Shown piece after piece: positions 47,660 to 55,543 of a DNA stretch of 64,000 nucleotides (the first letter of the stretch is position 1; each line of letters opens with the position of its first letter). The notes below the pieces were generated by a model. The model worked only from the letters and a program-made list of their open reading frames with translations. It did not search any database and was not told the DNA's origin. This stretch comes from Streptococcus urinalis 2285-97 (GTDB taxonomy: Bacteria > Bacillota > Bacilli > Lactobacillales > Streptococcaceae), in the NCBI RefSeq assembly GCF_000188055.2, contig NZ_AEUZ02000001.1, positions 62,001 to 126,000 on the forward strand, written 5' to 3'. A program made the translations under genes and the position numbers.

Positions 47660-47847
47660 ATGTTGGTGATACATTAGAAATAATGTATGATAAACATCAT
47701 TAAGAACACTCATAATTTCCATCCCCAAAAAGAAATTATGTTGAACGTTAAGAAGGGTCCCCTCCCAGCATTAACGTGATAATAATTACCCCCTTAATTA
47801 TTATCAGTTAAACATCATCTTCCCCAAAGGTGGTGTTTTTAATTTTT
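47660..47847 (+). ncRNA. candidate small RNA with four C-rich loops
   Basis: The transcript from the promoter at 47625-47653 would run to a T-tailed hairpin, about 185 nt. Stem-loops in order: SL1 47669-47688 (8 bp, GAAA loop); SL2 47711-47719 with 47732-47740 (loop containing CCCC); SL3 47745-47751 with 47771-47777 (large loop with CCCC and CCC); SL4 47778-47788 with 47795-47805 (11 bp, loop CCCCCT); SL5 47811-47821 with about 47827-47837 (G-T tolerant stem, loop with CCCC, then a T tail). Four of five loops expose at least four C, the pattern of RNAs that pair with ribosome binding sites. The strand is set by the T tail and promoter; pepO is upstream and tsf converges. Confidence 0.72.
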
Positions 47848-47856
47848 GCATAGAAA

Positions 47857-47886
47857 AAAAGCTAGTTTCATTTGAAACTAGCTTTT
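47857..47886. terminator. terminator of the rpsB-tsf operon
   Basis: AAAAGCTAGTTTCA / TGAAACTAGCTTTT 14-bp stem with a 2-base loop. On the minus strand it is followed by more T. It could also back up the small RNA terminator. Confidence 0.85.
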
Positions 47887-47894
47887 AGTTACTA

Positions 47895-48935
47895 TTAATT
47901 GTTAAGAGCAGCAGCCATTGTTGCAGCAACTTCTGATTCAAAATCATTAGATGCTTTTTCAATACCTTCACCAACTTCAAAACGAGCAAATGCAACTGCT
48001 TTTGCGTTTACTGAGTCAAGGTAAGCTTCAACTGTTTTGCTGTCATCCATAATGTAAACTTGCGCAAGTAAAGTATAAGCTTGGTCCACTTTAGTGTTAT
48101 CAAGCATGAAGCGATCCATTTTACCTGGAATAATTTTATCCCAGATTTTTTCTGGTTTGCCTTCTGCAGCAAGTTCAGCTTTGATATCTTCTTCAGCTTT
48201 AGCAACAACGTCATCAGTTAATTGTGCTTTTGATCCATATTTTAAGAATGGAAGTGCTGGTTTATCAACCATAGCACGACTTTCATTGTCAAGTTCGATA
48301 GCATGGTTTAATTGTGCTAATTCGTCATGAACAAATTGAGGGTCTAATTCTGTATATGAAAGTACAGTTGGTTTCATTGCAGCGATATGCATTGAAATTT
48401 GTTTTGCTAATGTATCGTCTCCACCTTCAATAACTGAAATAACACCAATGCGACCACCATTATGTTGGTATGCACCAAAGTGTTGCTCGTCAGTTTTTTC
48501 TAAAAGAGCAAAGCGACGGAATGAAATTTTTTCACCGATTGTAGCAGTAGCATTAACATATGCATTTGCTAAAGTTTCACCACTTGGCATGACAAGAGCA
48601 AGTGCTTCTTCGTTGTTAGCTGGTTTACCTTCAGCGATTACTTTTGCAGTTTCGTTAACAAGGTCAACAAACTGTGCATTTTTGGCAACAAAGTCTGTTT
48701 CGGCATTAACTTCAACAACAGCAGCTGAATTACCATGAACATAAACACCAGTTAAACCTTCAGCAGCAACACGGTCAGCTTTTTTAGCAGCTTTAGCCAT
48801 ACCTTTTTCGCGAAGCAATTCAATTGCTTTGTCCATGTCACCATCAGTTTCAACAAGTGCTTTTTTTGCGTCCATAACACCAGCACCAGATTTTTCACGC
48901 AATTCTTTAACAAGTTTTGCTGTAATTTCTGCCAT
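47895..48935 (-). CDS. tsf: translation elongation factor Ts
   Basis: A 346-residue EF-Ts. The N-terminal UBA-like domain has [20 protein letters not shown], then [13 protein letters not shown] (the EF-Tu-contacting TDFV motif) and the core domain [11 protein letters not shown]..., with the streptococcal-length C-terminal region. It recharges EF-Tu with GTP. AAGGAG precedes ATG 48935. It lies 135 bases downstream of rpsB with a terminator-like hairpin between. Confidence 0.97.
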   Translation of the reverse strand: MAEITAKLVKELREKSGAGVMDAKKALVETDGDMDKAIELLREKGMAKAAKKADRVAAEGLTGVYVHGNSAAVVEVNAETDFVAKNAQFVDLVNETAKVIAEGKPANNEEALALVMPSGETLANAYVNATATIGEKISFRRFALLEKTDEQHFGAYQHNGGRIGVISVIEGGDDTLAKQISMHIAAMKPTVLSYTELDPQFVHDELAQLNHAIELDNESRAMVDKPALPFLKYGSKAQLTDDVVAKAEEDIKAELAAEGKPEKIWDKIIPGKMDRFMLDNTKVDQAYTLLAQVYIMDDSKTVEAYLDSVNAKAVAFARFEVGEGIEKASNDFESEVAATMAAALNN

Positions 48936-49019
48936 GAGAGTTCTCCTTATAAATATAATAGAAGATCTAAGATTGTCATCTATAGCTTCTTTTGTTATTT
49001 CAAATAAATTGTAAAAAAT

Positions 49020-49053
49020 AACGAGACAGAGCGGTTTGCTTTTCTGCCCCGTT
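49020..49053 (-). terminator. attenuating hairpin between rpsB and tsf
   Basis: On the minus strand an 11-bp stem (two G-T pairs) formed by 49043-49053 and 49020-49030 is followed by TATTTTTTA. It would make part of the rpsB transcripts end before tsf. Confidence 0.6.
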
Positions 49054-49070
49054 AGTGATTAAAATTGTGA

Positions 49071-49838
49071 TTATTCGTTTGAACCTTCAACAACTTCAAC
49101 GATTTCTTCGATTGAATCAGCTTTTCCTTCTGTTTCAAAATCTGCACCTGCATCTTCACCTTGACGGCCTTCGATAACAGCATCTGCTAATTTAGCAGTG
49201 ATTAATTTAACAGCACGGATAGCATCGTCATTTGCTGGGATGATAACATCGATATCATCTGGATCAGCATTAGTATCAACCATTGCTACAACAGGGATAC
49301 CAAGTTTTTTAGCTTCTTTAACAGCGATTTGTTCTTTATGTGGGTCTACAACGTACATAACGTCTGGGATACGAGGCATATCTTCGATACCACCTAAGAA
49401 TTTTTCAAGACGTGCACGTTGTTTGTTAAGAAGTGCAACTTCTTTCTTAGGTAAAACTTCGAAAGTTCCTTCTTCTTCCATACGTTTAATTTCTTTCAAA
49501 CGAGCGATACGTTTTTGGATAGTACCCCAGTTTGTAAGAGTTCCACCTAACCAACGGTGGTTAATGTAGAATTGACCAGCACGAGTAGCTTCGTCTGCAA
49601 CTGCTTCAGCAGCTTGTTTTTTAGTACCTACAAATAAGATAACAGCATCGTTAGCAGCTGCATCACGAACGAATTCGTATGCTTGATCAGCTAATTTTAC
49701 AGTTTGTTGTAAGTCGATAACATGGATACCATTACGTTCAGTAAAGATGTATTTTGCCATCTTAGGGTTCCAGCGACGAGTTTGGTGACCAAAGTGAACA
49801 CCAGCTTCAAGAAGTTGTTTCATTGAAATTACTGCCAT
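49071..49838 (-). CDS. rpsB: 30S ribosomal protein S2
   Basis: A 255-residue S2: [27 protein letters not shown] start, then [51 protein letters not shown] and [20 protein letters not shown], with an acidic C-terminal tail. AAGGAG precedes ATG 49838. It is the first gene of the rpsB-tsf operon. Confidence 0.98.
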   Translation of the reverse strand: MAVISMKQLLEAGVHFGHQTRRWNPKMAKYIFTERNGIHVIDLQQTVKLADQAYEFVRDAAANDAVILFVGTKKQAAEAVADEATRAGQFYINHRWLGGTLTNWGTIQKRIARLKEIKRMEEEGTFEVLPKKEVALLNKQRARLEKFLGGIEDMPRIPDVMYVVDPHKEQIAVKEAKKLGIPVVAMVDTNADPDDIDVIIPANDDAIRAVKLITAKLADAVIEGRQGEDAGADFETEGKADSIEEIVEVVEGSNE

Positions 49839-49988
49839 GAGTAGTTTCTCCTTTAAAATGTTTTTTTCCTCTCTTAAACGTCGACTTGCAAGCTAACCAA
49901 ATTGGCAACAAGCTCACAATTGATTTAAGATGAGTATTTGCCGATAACACGACTTTGCAAGTATAACATAAAAATTGAAAAATAACAA
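49839..49988 (-). promoter_or_regulatory. rpsB promoter and long leader
   Basis: On the minus strand the extended -10 TGTTATACT (49960-49968) and -35 TTGTTA (49983-49988) at 17 bases give a leader of about 115 nt. The leader contains two near-identical segments (CTTTGCAAG-like at about 49953-49961 and CTTGCAAG at about 49884-49892) and several possible pairings. An S2 autoregulatory leader is possible, but no known motif was recognised. Confidence 0.5.
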
Positions 49989-50013
49989 GTTTAACAATGG
50001 TTTTTAGAGATAA

Positions 50014-50038
50014 AAAAAGCCTGAAAAAACAGGCTTTC
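50014..50038 (-). terminator. terminator after ahpF
   Basis: AAAGCCTG / CAGGCTTT hairpin with a six-T loop (minus strand) followed by a T run. Confidence 0.85.
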
Positions 50039-50040
50039 TA

Positions 50041-51573
50041 TTATTGTCGAATAAGGTAATCAAATGCACCAATAGCGGCGGTAGCCCCCGAACCTAATGA
50101 AATTACAATTTGTTTATAGGCAGAATCAGTACAGTCACCAGCGGCAAAAATACCATCAATATTTGTTGAACCATATTTATCGACAATAATTTCACCTCGC
50201 TCAGTTAAATTGATTCCGCTATCTTTTAACCAAACAGTATTTGGGACTAAGCCAATTTGAACAAAAACGCCTTCTAAAGCAAGATGTTCTTCTTTTCCAG
50301 TGTCACGGTCTGCGTAATTAATACCTTCTACATGCTCATTACCCACAATCTCTTTAGTGGCAACGTTTGTGATAACACTAATATTTTTTGTTTTTGCAAC
50401 ACGTTCTTGTAAAACACGGTCAGCTTTTAATTCTGGTAAGAATTCTAAAATATAGACATGTTTTGCAATTCCTGCTAAATCAATAGCTGCTTCTAAGCCT
50501 GAATTTCCACCACCAATTACAGCGACGTCTTTTCCTTCAAAAAATGGGCCATCACAATGCGGACAATAGGTAACACCTTTGTTGCGAAATTCCTCTTCTC
50601 CAGGAACATTGATGTTACGCCATTTGGCACCTAAAGCTAAGATGGTCGTCTTAGCATGTAAGGTAGCTCCGTTAGCTAAACTAACCTCAATATCATCTTT
50701 TTTAGTGATAGCGGTAGCTAATTGTGACTTGATGATATCAACTTGATAAGATTTAGTGTGCTCTTCTATTTGTGCCATTAGTTTTGGACCTTCGGTGTAT
50801 AAAGTTCCAATCATGTTTTCGATACCAACAGTATCCATAACTTGTCCACCGAAAGTTTCTGCCAATAATCCAGTCTTAAGTCCTTTTCTAGCAGCGTATA
50901 TGGCAGCACTATTTCCTGCTGGACCTCCCCCAATAACAAGGACATCATAAACACCTTTATCTTCAAAAGCATCTTGTGAAAGAGGGCCACTTATTTGTTC
51001 AAGTAATTGTTCTATGGTAGCACGACCTGATGTAAATTCTTCACCATTCAAATAAACCGTCGGAACAGACATGATATTTTTTTGGGTTACCTCATCCTGA
51101 AACATGCTTCCTTCAATCATTGTGTGTGAAATGTTTTTATTTAAAACAGACATGATGTTTAATGCTTGAACAACATCAGGACAATTATGACAAGTTAAGC
51201 TAGCATATGTTTCAAAATGGAGTTTCTGATCAATTGCTTTGATACGGTTGACAATATCCTGTTCAATTTTTGGTGGTCTTCCAGAGACTTGTAAAAGTGC
51301 TAAAATAAATGATGTGAATTCATGTCCCAGTGGAAGCCCTGCAAATCCAACACCGCTTTCATTGTCTTTTTGATTGATAGTGAAACTAGGTTGACGGCTT
51401 AATGTCGTCTCTTCCATTGTAATACGATTGGACATGTCAAGGATTTCATTGATAAAATCTTTTACTTTTTGTGAGTTCTCATCATTACCCAAATCAGCTT
51501 TTATAACGATATCAGATTCTAATAGATCAAGGTATTGGCCTAATTGCTGTTTAATTTCATTATTTAATGCCAT
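50041..51573 (-). CDS. ahpF: alkyl hydroperoxide reductase subunit F
   Basis: A 510-residue flavoprotein. The N-terminal double thioredoxin-like domain has SLTCHNCPDVVQ (CxxC, about 127). The FAD/NADH thioredoxin-reductase-like part has GGGPAGNSAAIYAARKG (about 212), the redox-active CPHCDGPFF (about 340), VIGGGNSGLEAAIDLAG and GIFAAGDCTD near the end. It reduces AhpC with NADH. It lies 27 bases downstream of ahpC, a standard ahpCF operon, with GGAGG before the start. Confidence 0.95.
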   Translation of the reverse strand: MALNNEIKQQLGQYLDLLESDIVIKADLGNDENSQKVKDFINEILDMSNRITMEETTLSRQPSFTINQKDNESGVGFAGLPLGHEFTSFILALLQVSGRPPKIEQDIVNRIKAIDQKLHFETYASLTCHNCPDVVQALNIMSVLNKNISHTMIEGSMFQDEVTQKNIMSVPTVYLNGEEFTSGRATIEQLLEQISGPLSQDAFEDKGVYDVLVIGGGPAGNSAAIYAARKGLKTGLLAETFGGQVMDTVGIENMIGTLYTEGPKLMAQIEEHTKSYQVDIIKSQLATAITKKDDIEVSLANGATLHAKTTILALGAKWRNINVPGEEEFRNKGVTYCPHCDGPFFEGKDVAVIGGGNSGLEAAIDLAGIAKHVYILEFLPELKADRVLQERVAKTKNISVITNVATKEIVGNEHVEGINYADRDTGKEEHLALEGVFVQIGLVPNTVWLKDSGINLTERGEIIVDKYGSTNIDGIFAAGDCTDSAYKQIVISLGSGATAAIGAFDYLIRQ

Positions 51574-51600
51574 TGAAATCCTCCTTTGAAATCCTGTTTA

Positions 51601-52161
51601 TTATATTTTACCAACTAGGTCTAGGCTAGGAGTTAAGGTTTCAGCCCCTTCTTTCCATTTAGCAGGGCAAACTTCACCTGGATGTTTACGAACATATTGG
51701 GCAGCATGAATTTTATCAATCAATGTACTTGCATCACGTCCGATACCATCTGCATTGATTTCCATCATTTGGATAACGCCATCTGGATCAATGATAAATG
51801 TACCACGTTGAGCCAGGCCATCTTCCCCTAAAACGTCAAATTGTTGAGAAATGGTATGAGAAGGATCACCTATCATAGGATATGTGATTGTTCCAACAAC
51901 ATCAGAATCATCATGCCAAGCTTTATGTACAAAGTGAGTATCAGTTGAAACAGAGTAAACTTCAACACCTAAAGATTTTAAAGTTTCATATTGTTCTTGC
52001 AAATCTCCTAGTTCAGTTGGGCAAACAAATGAAAAATCAGCTGGGTAGAAGCAAAAGACTGCCCATTTCCCTTTAACATCCTGATCAGTAACTGTAATAA
52101 ATTTACCGTTATGATATGCTTGTGCTGAAAACTCAGCAATTTCTTTTCCTACTAATGACAT
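51601..52161 (-). CDS. ahpC: alkyl hydroperoxide reductase subunit C (peroxiredoxin)
   Basis: A 186-residue typical 2-Cys peroxiredoxin. The peroxidatic Cys is in [13 protein letters not shown] (about 47) and the resolving Cys in [10 protein letters not shown] (about 166); [12 protein letters not shown] is also present. It detoxifies H2O2 and organic peroxides with AhpF. GGAGG precedes ATG 52161. The promoter on the minus strand has -10 TATAAT (52194-52199) and -35 TTGGAC (52218-52223) at 18 bases. Confidence 0.96.
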   Translation of the reverse strand: MSLVGKEIAEFSAQAYHNGKFITVTDQDVKGKWAVFCFYPADFSFVCPTELGDLQEQYETLKSLGVEVYSVSTDTHFVHKAWHDDSDVVGTITYPMIGDPSHTISQQFDVLGEDGLAQRGTFIIDPDGVIQMMEINADGIGRDASTLIDKIHAAQYVRKHPGEVCPAKWKEGAETLTPSLDLVGKI

Positions 52162-52541
52162 TTCTATGTCCTCCTTTGAAATTTATTAAAGTCATTATAA
52201 AAAAACTAGATTTAAAAGTCCAAAATAAAAAAGCTCAATTTCCTTTGTTTTATTACTATTTATCTGACAATTCATAGTTTTAGAATAATTAGTTATTTAA
52301 AATGATTATAAATAATGAAAAAAATACCCTCCAATATAAAGTATCTATAATATTAATTTATTAGAAAATATAATTAAATTAAAAATTGTTTTTCTTATCA
52401 ATTTTTTAAAAGAACGATAAATAGATGATAATTGTAGACAGTATGTCGAAAAAATAAATTTACTATTCTTAAATGATATAATCATAGTCCTAATTTTGTC
52501 TTGACTAATTGTTGTAATTAAGTTAAAATGATTACTGTTGT
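52162..52541. other. AT-rich gap between ahpC and tRNA-Cys
   Basis: No gene is seen. The ahpC promoter occupies the left end. TTAAAATGATTATAA (52297-52311) is one base from the PerR consensus TTATAATNATTATAA and is listed separately. The tRNA promoter probably uses TTGACT (52501-52506) with an -10 near TAAAAT (52524-52529). Confidence 0.5.
52297..52311. promoter_or_regulatory. PerR-box-like site upstream of ahpC
   Basis: Fourteen of 15 positions match TTATAATNATTATAA. It is about 75 bases upstream of the ahpC -35, so repression by promoter occlusion is not obvious. The region is AT-rich, so chance is possible. Confidence 0.35.
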
Positions 52542-52612
52542 GGCGGTATAGCCAAGTGGTAAGGCACGGCTCTGCAAAAGCTTGATCGTCGGTTCAAATC
52601 CGTCTACCGCCT
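52542..52612 (+). tRNA. tRNA-Cys (GCA)
   Basis: A 71-nt cloverleaf: acceptor GGCGGTA (52542-52548) pairs with TACCGCC (52605-52611), the D arm contains GCCAAGTGGTAAGGC, the anticodon GCA is at 52574-52576 within CTGCAAA, and the T arm contains GGTTCAAATCC. The CCA end is not encoded. A T-tailed hairpin lies 33 bases downstream. Confidence 0.95.
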
Positions 52613-52629
52613 TTTTAAATACTTTTAGT

Positions 52630-52678
52630 CAATTAAAGACATTGAAAAAACCTTGTTCAAACAAGGTTTTTATTTTTT
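52630..52678. repeat. left copy of a direct repeat, also the tRNA-Cys terminator (attL-like)
   Basis: GACATTGAAAAAACCTTGTT (52638-52657), then CAAGGTTTTTATTTTT, recurs at 53965-53984 and onward with 3-4 differences in the loop. CAATTAA before it is shared too. Both copies fold as terminators. Together they bracket phage-derived sequences, as expected for attachment sites just downstream of a tRNA gene. Confidence 0.65.
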
Positions 52679-52776
52679 TGAACAGATAAAAAAAGTTAAA
52701 AATAAAAATAATTTTGGGCGAATTTGGGGCGAGACTAAATTGTTCCGAAACTATTTTTGATCATTCTATTGAATAA

Positions 52777-53007
52777 CCCGTTAATACAAATCAAAAAACT
52801 AGTAATGAGATTAAATTAATTGCTGAAGAAGGAGAGTTTACTCTTGAAGTTCAAGAAATTAATGTAAGACGTTCACCAAACTTAAAAGGTGAGATTGCAG
52901 CAAGCTATAAAAAAAGTCAGACTGTTAAATACGATAGTAAAATCTCAGCAAATGGTTACCGTTGGATTAGCTATTTAGGAAAATCTGGAAATAGAATTAA
53001 TATTTGA
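52777..53007 (+). pseudogene. phage lysin remnant: C-terminal SH3_5 cell-wall-binding domain
   Basis: A 77-codon frame without a start codon, opened by a stop at 52774. It reads IAEEGEFTLEVQEINVRRSPN, then LKGEIAASYKKSQTV, KYDSKISANGYRWISYLGKSGN and ends RINI. This is the bacterial SH3 (SH3_5) domain that ends many streptococcal phage endolysins. The catalytic part is absent. A hairpin terminator follows directly, as after phage lysin genes. Confidence 0.82.
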
Positions 53008-53026
53008 GGACATTTGAAATAAAACA

Positions 53027-53055
53027 AAGCAGTTCAAATAATTATTGAACTGCTT
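53027..53055 (+). terminator. terminator of the former lysin gene
   Basis: AAGCAGTTCAA / TTGAACTGCTT 11-bp stem with a 7-base loop and a T-rich tail. Confidence 0.75.
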
Positions 53056-53237
53056 GTATTAATGGTTGTCAGGTCTTAATCTGGTAATTTGTTCATTGTT
53101 CATTACCACACATTTTGATTTCAATCATGAAAGGTTGTGACTCTCACTTGTTTTCAATATAAACAAAATAGTATTTGTCATTATAATCAATGACAGAATG
53201 ATATATTGGTTAAATCAATTATTTCATTATTAAATAA

Positions 53238-53417
53238 CTAAATGGATTTTTTTCGTTCTTTAATTAGTAATTCCAGCTCATCCAAATCTTCAAGAGTTGC
53301 ATTATTCCTGATAAAACTTCGGGCACTAGACCTCTTAGTTAAATAATTACGATGTTCTCTATTTTTAGCATTCCAATTTTTACATGCTTTTTGTTGGGGT
53401 GTTAATGCTTTTTCCAT
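53238..53417 (-). CDS. small phage-type basic protein (59 residues)
   Basis: A 59-residue charged protein, MEKALTPQQKACKNWNAKN..., then REHRNYLTKRSSARSFIR, and an acidic-basic helical tail DLDELELLIKERKKSI. I recall similar short proteins from streptococcal prophages, with no known function. The start is ATG 53417, six bases after GGAG; an upstream in-frame ATG at 53483 is rejected because it would run through the next small gene. It is probably co-transcribed with the 33-residue gene just upstream. Confidence 0.65.
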   Translation of the reverse strand: MEKALTPQQKACKNWNAKNREHRNYLTKRSSARSFIRNNATLEDLDELELLIKERKKSI

Positions 53418-53419
53418 AG

Positions 53420-53521
53420 TTATCTCCAAATTAAATAAACGATTAGTGAGATGACAACAATCCAAGCTAATAGTGCTTTCCAATCAAATGGCTGTTTTAT
53501 GATTCTAAACTTTACTTTCAT
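53420..53521 (-). CDS. 33-residue single-helix membrane peptide, phage-type
   Basis: A short frame MKVKFRIIKQPFDWKALLAW, then IVVISLIVYLIWR: basic N-terminus, one hydrophobic helix, ending in Trp-Arg. Its stop TAA overlaps the ribosome site of the 59-residue gene (TGGAGATAACTATG), so the two form an operon. No ribosome site is seen before its ATG, which lies 20 bases after the structured element at 53541-53673. The function is unknown; a holin-like or regulatory peptide is conceivable. Confidence 0.5.
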   Translation of the reverse strand: MKVKFRIIKQPFDWKALLAWIVVISLIVYLIWR

Positions 53522-53540
53522 ATAATAGTTTGATATAGTT

Positions 53541-53673
53541 AAGACAAATCCCCAGGTTGGGGAGGATAGTCGTTTGACTATCCGATTTCAATTTTCCACT
53601 CAAGTATTAAAAAAATATAGGTTTAAGCGGACCATTAATGATTTTTTAATACTTGGTGGTTTTAGTTTGTCTT
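53541..53673. other. cloverleaf-like four-stem structured element
   Basis: A closing stem AAGACAAA / TTTGTCTT (53541-53548 with 53666-53673) encloses three hairpins: TCCCCA-GGT-TGGGGA (53549-53563); GGATAGTC-GTTT-GACTATCC (53564-53583); and an 18-bp stem with one bulge (53596-53614 with 53642-53659). Nearly every base of the first half is paired. On the minus strand a -10 TATAAT (plus 53701-53706) stands upstream, so it may be the 5' leader of the two small phage genes. A DNA-level structure such as a replication or packaging site is another option. Confidence 0.6.
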
Positions 53674-53706
53674 TTCTATCTTATTCCTTTCTATCAATTT
53701 ATTATA

Positions 53707-53952
53707 CAATATAAAATCCATATTATTAACAATTATTTAAAAAAATAAATAAAAATTAATAAACATTAATAAAAAAATGAGATTAGCAGTTAAGCATTAC
53801 CACTATTAATGATTATAAGCGATGTGGACTTACGAAAGAAGATCTTAATGAAAATAAGTAACATTATTAGGGCTTTCCTTAAATATTAAATGAACTATGC
53901 AAATAGTCATGATTAACCGTCTAATATTTATGACATATGATATACATTTCGA
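53707..53952. other. AT-rich part of the prophage relic without recognisable genes
   Basis: Only short frames are found. One piece reads KRCGLTKEDLNENK (about 53818-53861, plus strand), which could be a fragment of a phage gene, but no family can be named. Confidence 0.3.
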
Positions 53953-54004
53953 CAATTAACTAATGACATTGAAAAAACCTTGTTAAATCAAGGTTTTTAT
54001 TTTT
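53953..54004. repeat. right copy of the direct repeat (attR-like)
   Basis: CAATTAA, then GACATTGAAAAAACCTTGTT (53965-53984) and CAAGGTTTTTATTTTT. It again forms a T-tailed hairpin (CCTTG / CAAGG). Distance between copies is about 1.33 kb. Confidence 0.65.
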
Positions 54005-54060
54005 GTATATATATAGTAAGTGTAAGCTAAAATAGTTCTTTTGTTTGAGCTTAACTATTT

Positions 54061-55203
54061 TTACTTCTGAAATATGTTGATTAGTCTGAAAACTTGTTCG
54101 CTAGTATTTTCTAGGTTATTTTTAGCAACTTCTGGTTTGAGAGCCTGTTCTAGTGTTGTAATGTCTCTTAAAATAGGGAAAAAAGCATCAATACCAGCTG
54201 TATGACACCTATTAGCTTCAGCTGTTACTATTCCTGAAAAAGCAATCACAGGTTTATTGAAGGATTTTGCAAGTTTGGCGATGCCGATAGGTGCTTTTCC
54301 CATGCTAGTCTGAGAGTCAAGTTTACCTTCTCCAGTTATAACAATATCTGCTTTTTCAAGATAAGTCCTAAGGTTTGTTTTTCTTAAGATGAGATCAATT
54401 CCTGATTCTAAGGTCGTCTTAAAAAAAGCCATAAACGCAAAACCTAACCCCCCAGCTGCACCACTACCTGGTGTATTTGAATATATCAATTTTACATCTT
54501 GGTTAACTAAATGTGCATAATTTGCTAGCCAAGTATCCATTTTTAAAATCATTTCAGGATTTGCTCCTTTTTGAGGGCCAAAGACACGGCTGGCTCCATT
54601 ATTTCCTGTTAAGGGGTTAGTGACATCACTAGCGATACTAAAATCACATTCTTTCAATTCAGGAATAGCAGTAGTGATATCTATTTTGTGGAGTTCTTTA
54701 AGTCCTAGAGCACCACGCGAAACAGCTTTATCATTTTTATCTACAAGTGTAAAGCCAAGGGCTTGAAGCATACCAATACCACCATCATTTGTAGCACTAC
54801 CACCAATACCTATGATGAAATGTCGAGCACCTTTTTTGATCGCATCTTTTATTAATTCCCCTAGTCCATATGTTGTTGTCAATAGGGGATTTCGGTGTTC
54901 TGTGGCAATCAGAGTTAGTCCTGAAGCAGTTGCCATTTCAATGATAGCTGTTTTTTGATGTTCAATAAATCCATAAGTAGCCGAAACTTTTTGGCCAAGT
55001 GGACCTGTCACAGTCTTTGTTATGATTTTTCCACCCATATCTTGAGTCAGTGCTTCAACTGTTCCTTCACCACCATCTGCGATTGGTCTAACAATAATTT
55101 CAGCGTTAGTATCAGCTTTTAATATGCCTTTTTTTATAGCTAAGCCAGCATCAAGTGATGATAAGCTTCCTTTAAAAGAATCAACAGCTATCACAATACT
55201 CAT
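54061..55203 (-). CDS. glxK: glycerate kinase
   Basis: A 380-residue type II glycerate kinase (GarK/GlxK family). IVIAVDSFKGSLSSLDAG opens the protein, with RPIADGGEGTVEAL (about 40), FIIGIGGSATNDGGIGMLQALG (about 125), SDVTNPLTGNNGAS (about 190), GSGAAGGLGFAF (about 245) and ITGEGKLDSQT (about 288). It phosphorylates D-glycerate to 2-phosphoglycerate. I use the second of two adjacent ATGs (55203), six bases after GGAG. It starts a string with the two genes upstream on the same strand, 40-50 bases apart. Confidence 0.93.
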   Translation of the reverse strand: MSIVIAVDSFKGSLSSLDAGLAIKKGILKADTNAEIIVRPIADGGEGTVEALTQDMGGKIITKTVTGPLGQKVSATYGFIEHQKTAIIEMATASGLTLIATEHRNPLLTTTYGLGELIKDAIKKGARHFIIGIGGSATNDGGIGMLQALGFTLVDKNDKAVSRGALGLKELHKIDITTAIPELKECDFSIASDVTNPLTGNNGASRVFGPQKGANPEMILKMDTWLANYAHLVNQDVKLIYSNTPGSGAAGGLGFAFMAFFKTTLESGIDLILRKTNLRTYLEKADIVITGEGKLDSQTSMGKAPIGIAKLAKSFNKPVIAFSGIVTAEANRCHTAGIDAFFPILRDITTLEQALKPEVAKNNLENTSEQVFRLINIFQK

Positions 55204-55248
55204 CATTTTCTCCTTAATTTGAAAAAACTTCAGAAAAATCCGAAGTTT

Positions 55249-55527
55249 CTAGTTAGCTAAGATATCTGTATAAGTTTCATCTTTTTCAAAAAGTTTTTGT
55301 GCATATGAACAAGTTGCGCTGACTTTTATTTGATTGAGTCGTGCTTGAGACACAACTTGGTCAACTAATCGACGTGCAATACCTTGACCTTGATAGTTTG
55401 AATCAACGATAGTATGATTGATTGTCCAAATGCCATTATTAGCTATAAAAGTGCATTCTCCAATTTCTTTATTATCATCTAAAGCAATAGCTCGCTGATT
55501 TGTTTTATCAAAAAGTATAGAAATCAT
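55249..55527 (-). CDS. small GNAT-like acetyltransferase (YjdJ-type)
   Basis: A 92-residue short GNAT protein with NGIWTINHTIVDSNYQGQGIARRLVDQVV (acetyl-CoA loop QGQGIA, about 55) and VSATCSYAQKLFEKDETYTD. This is the compact COG2388/YjdJ group, whose substrate is unknown. I start at ATG 55527 with GGAGG five bases upstream; the longer frame to 55539 would begin in the ribosome site. Confidence 0.82.
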   Translation of the reverse strand: MISILFDKTNQRAIALDDNKEIGECTFIANNGIWTINHTIVDSNYQGQGIARRLVDQVVSQARLNQIKVSATCSYAQKLFEKDETYTDILAN

Positions 55528-55543
55528 AAGTCCCTCCAAGTGA

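Noticed and set aside
48094..48738. Plus-strand frames opposite tsf
   Set aside because: Codon-composition shadows of a highly expressed gene, without start signals.
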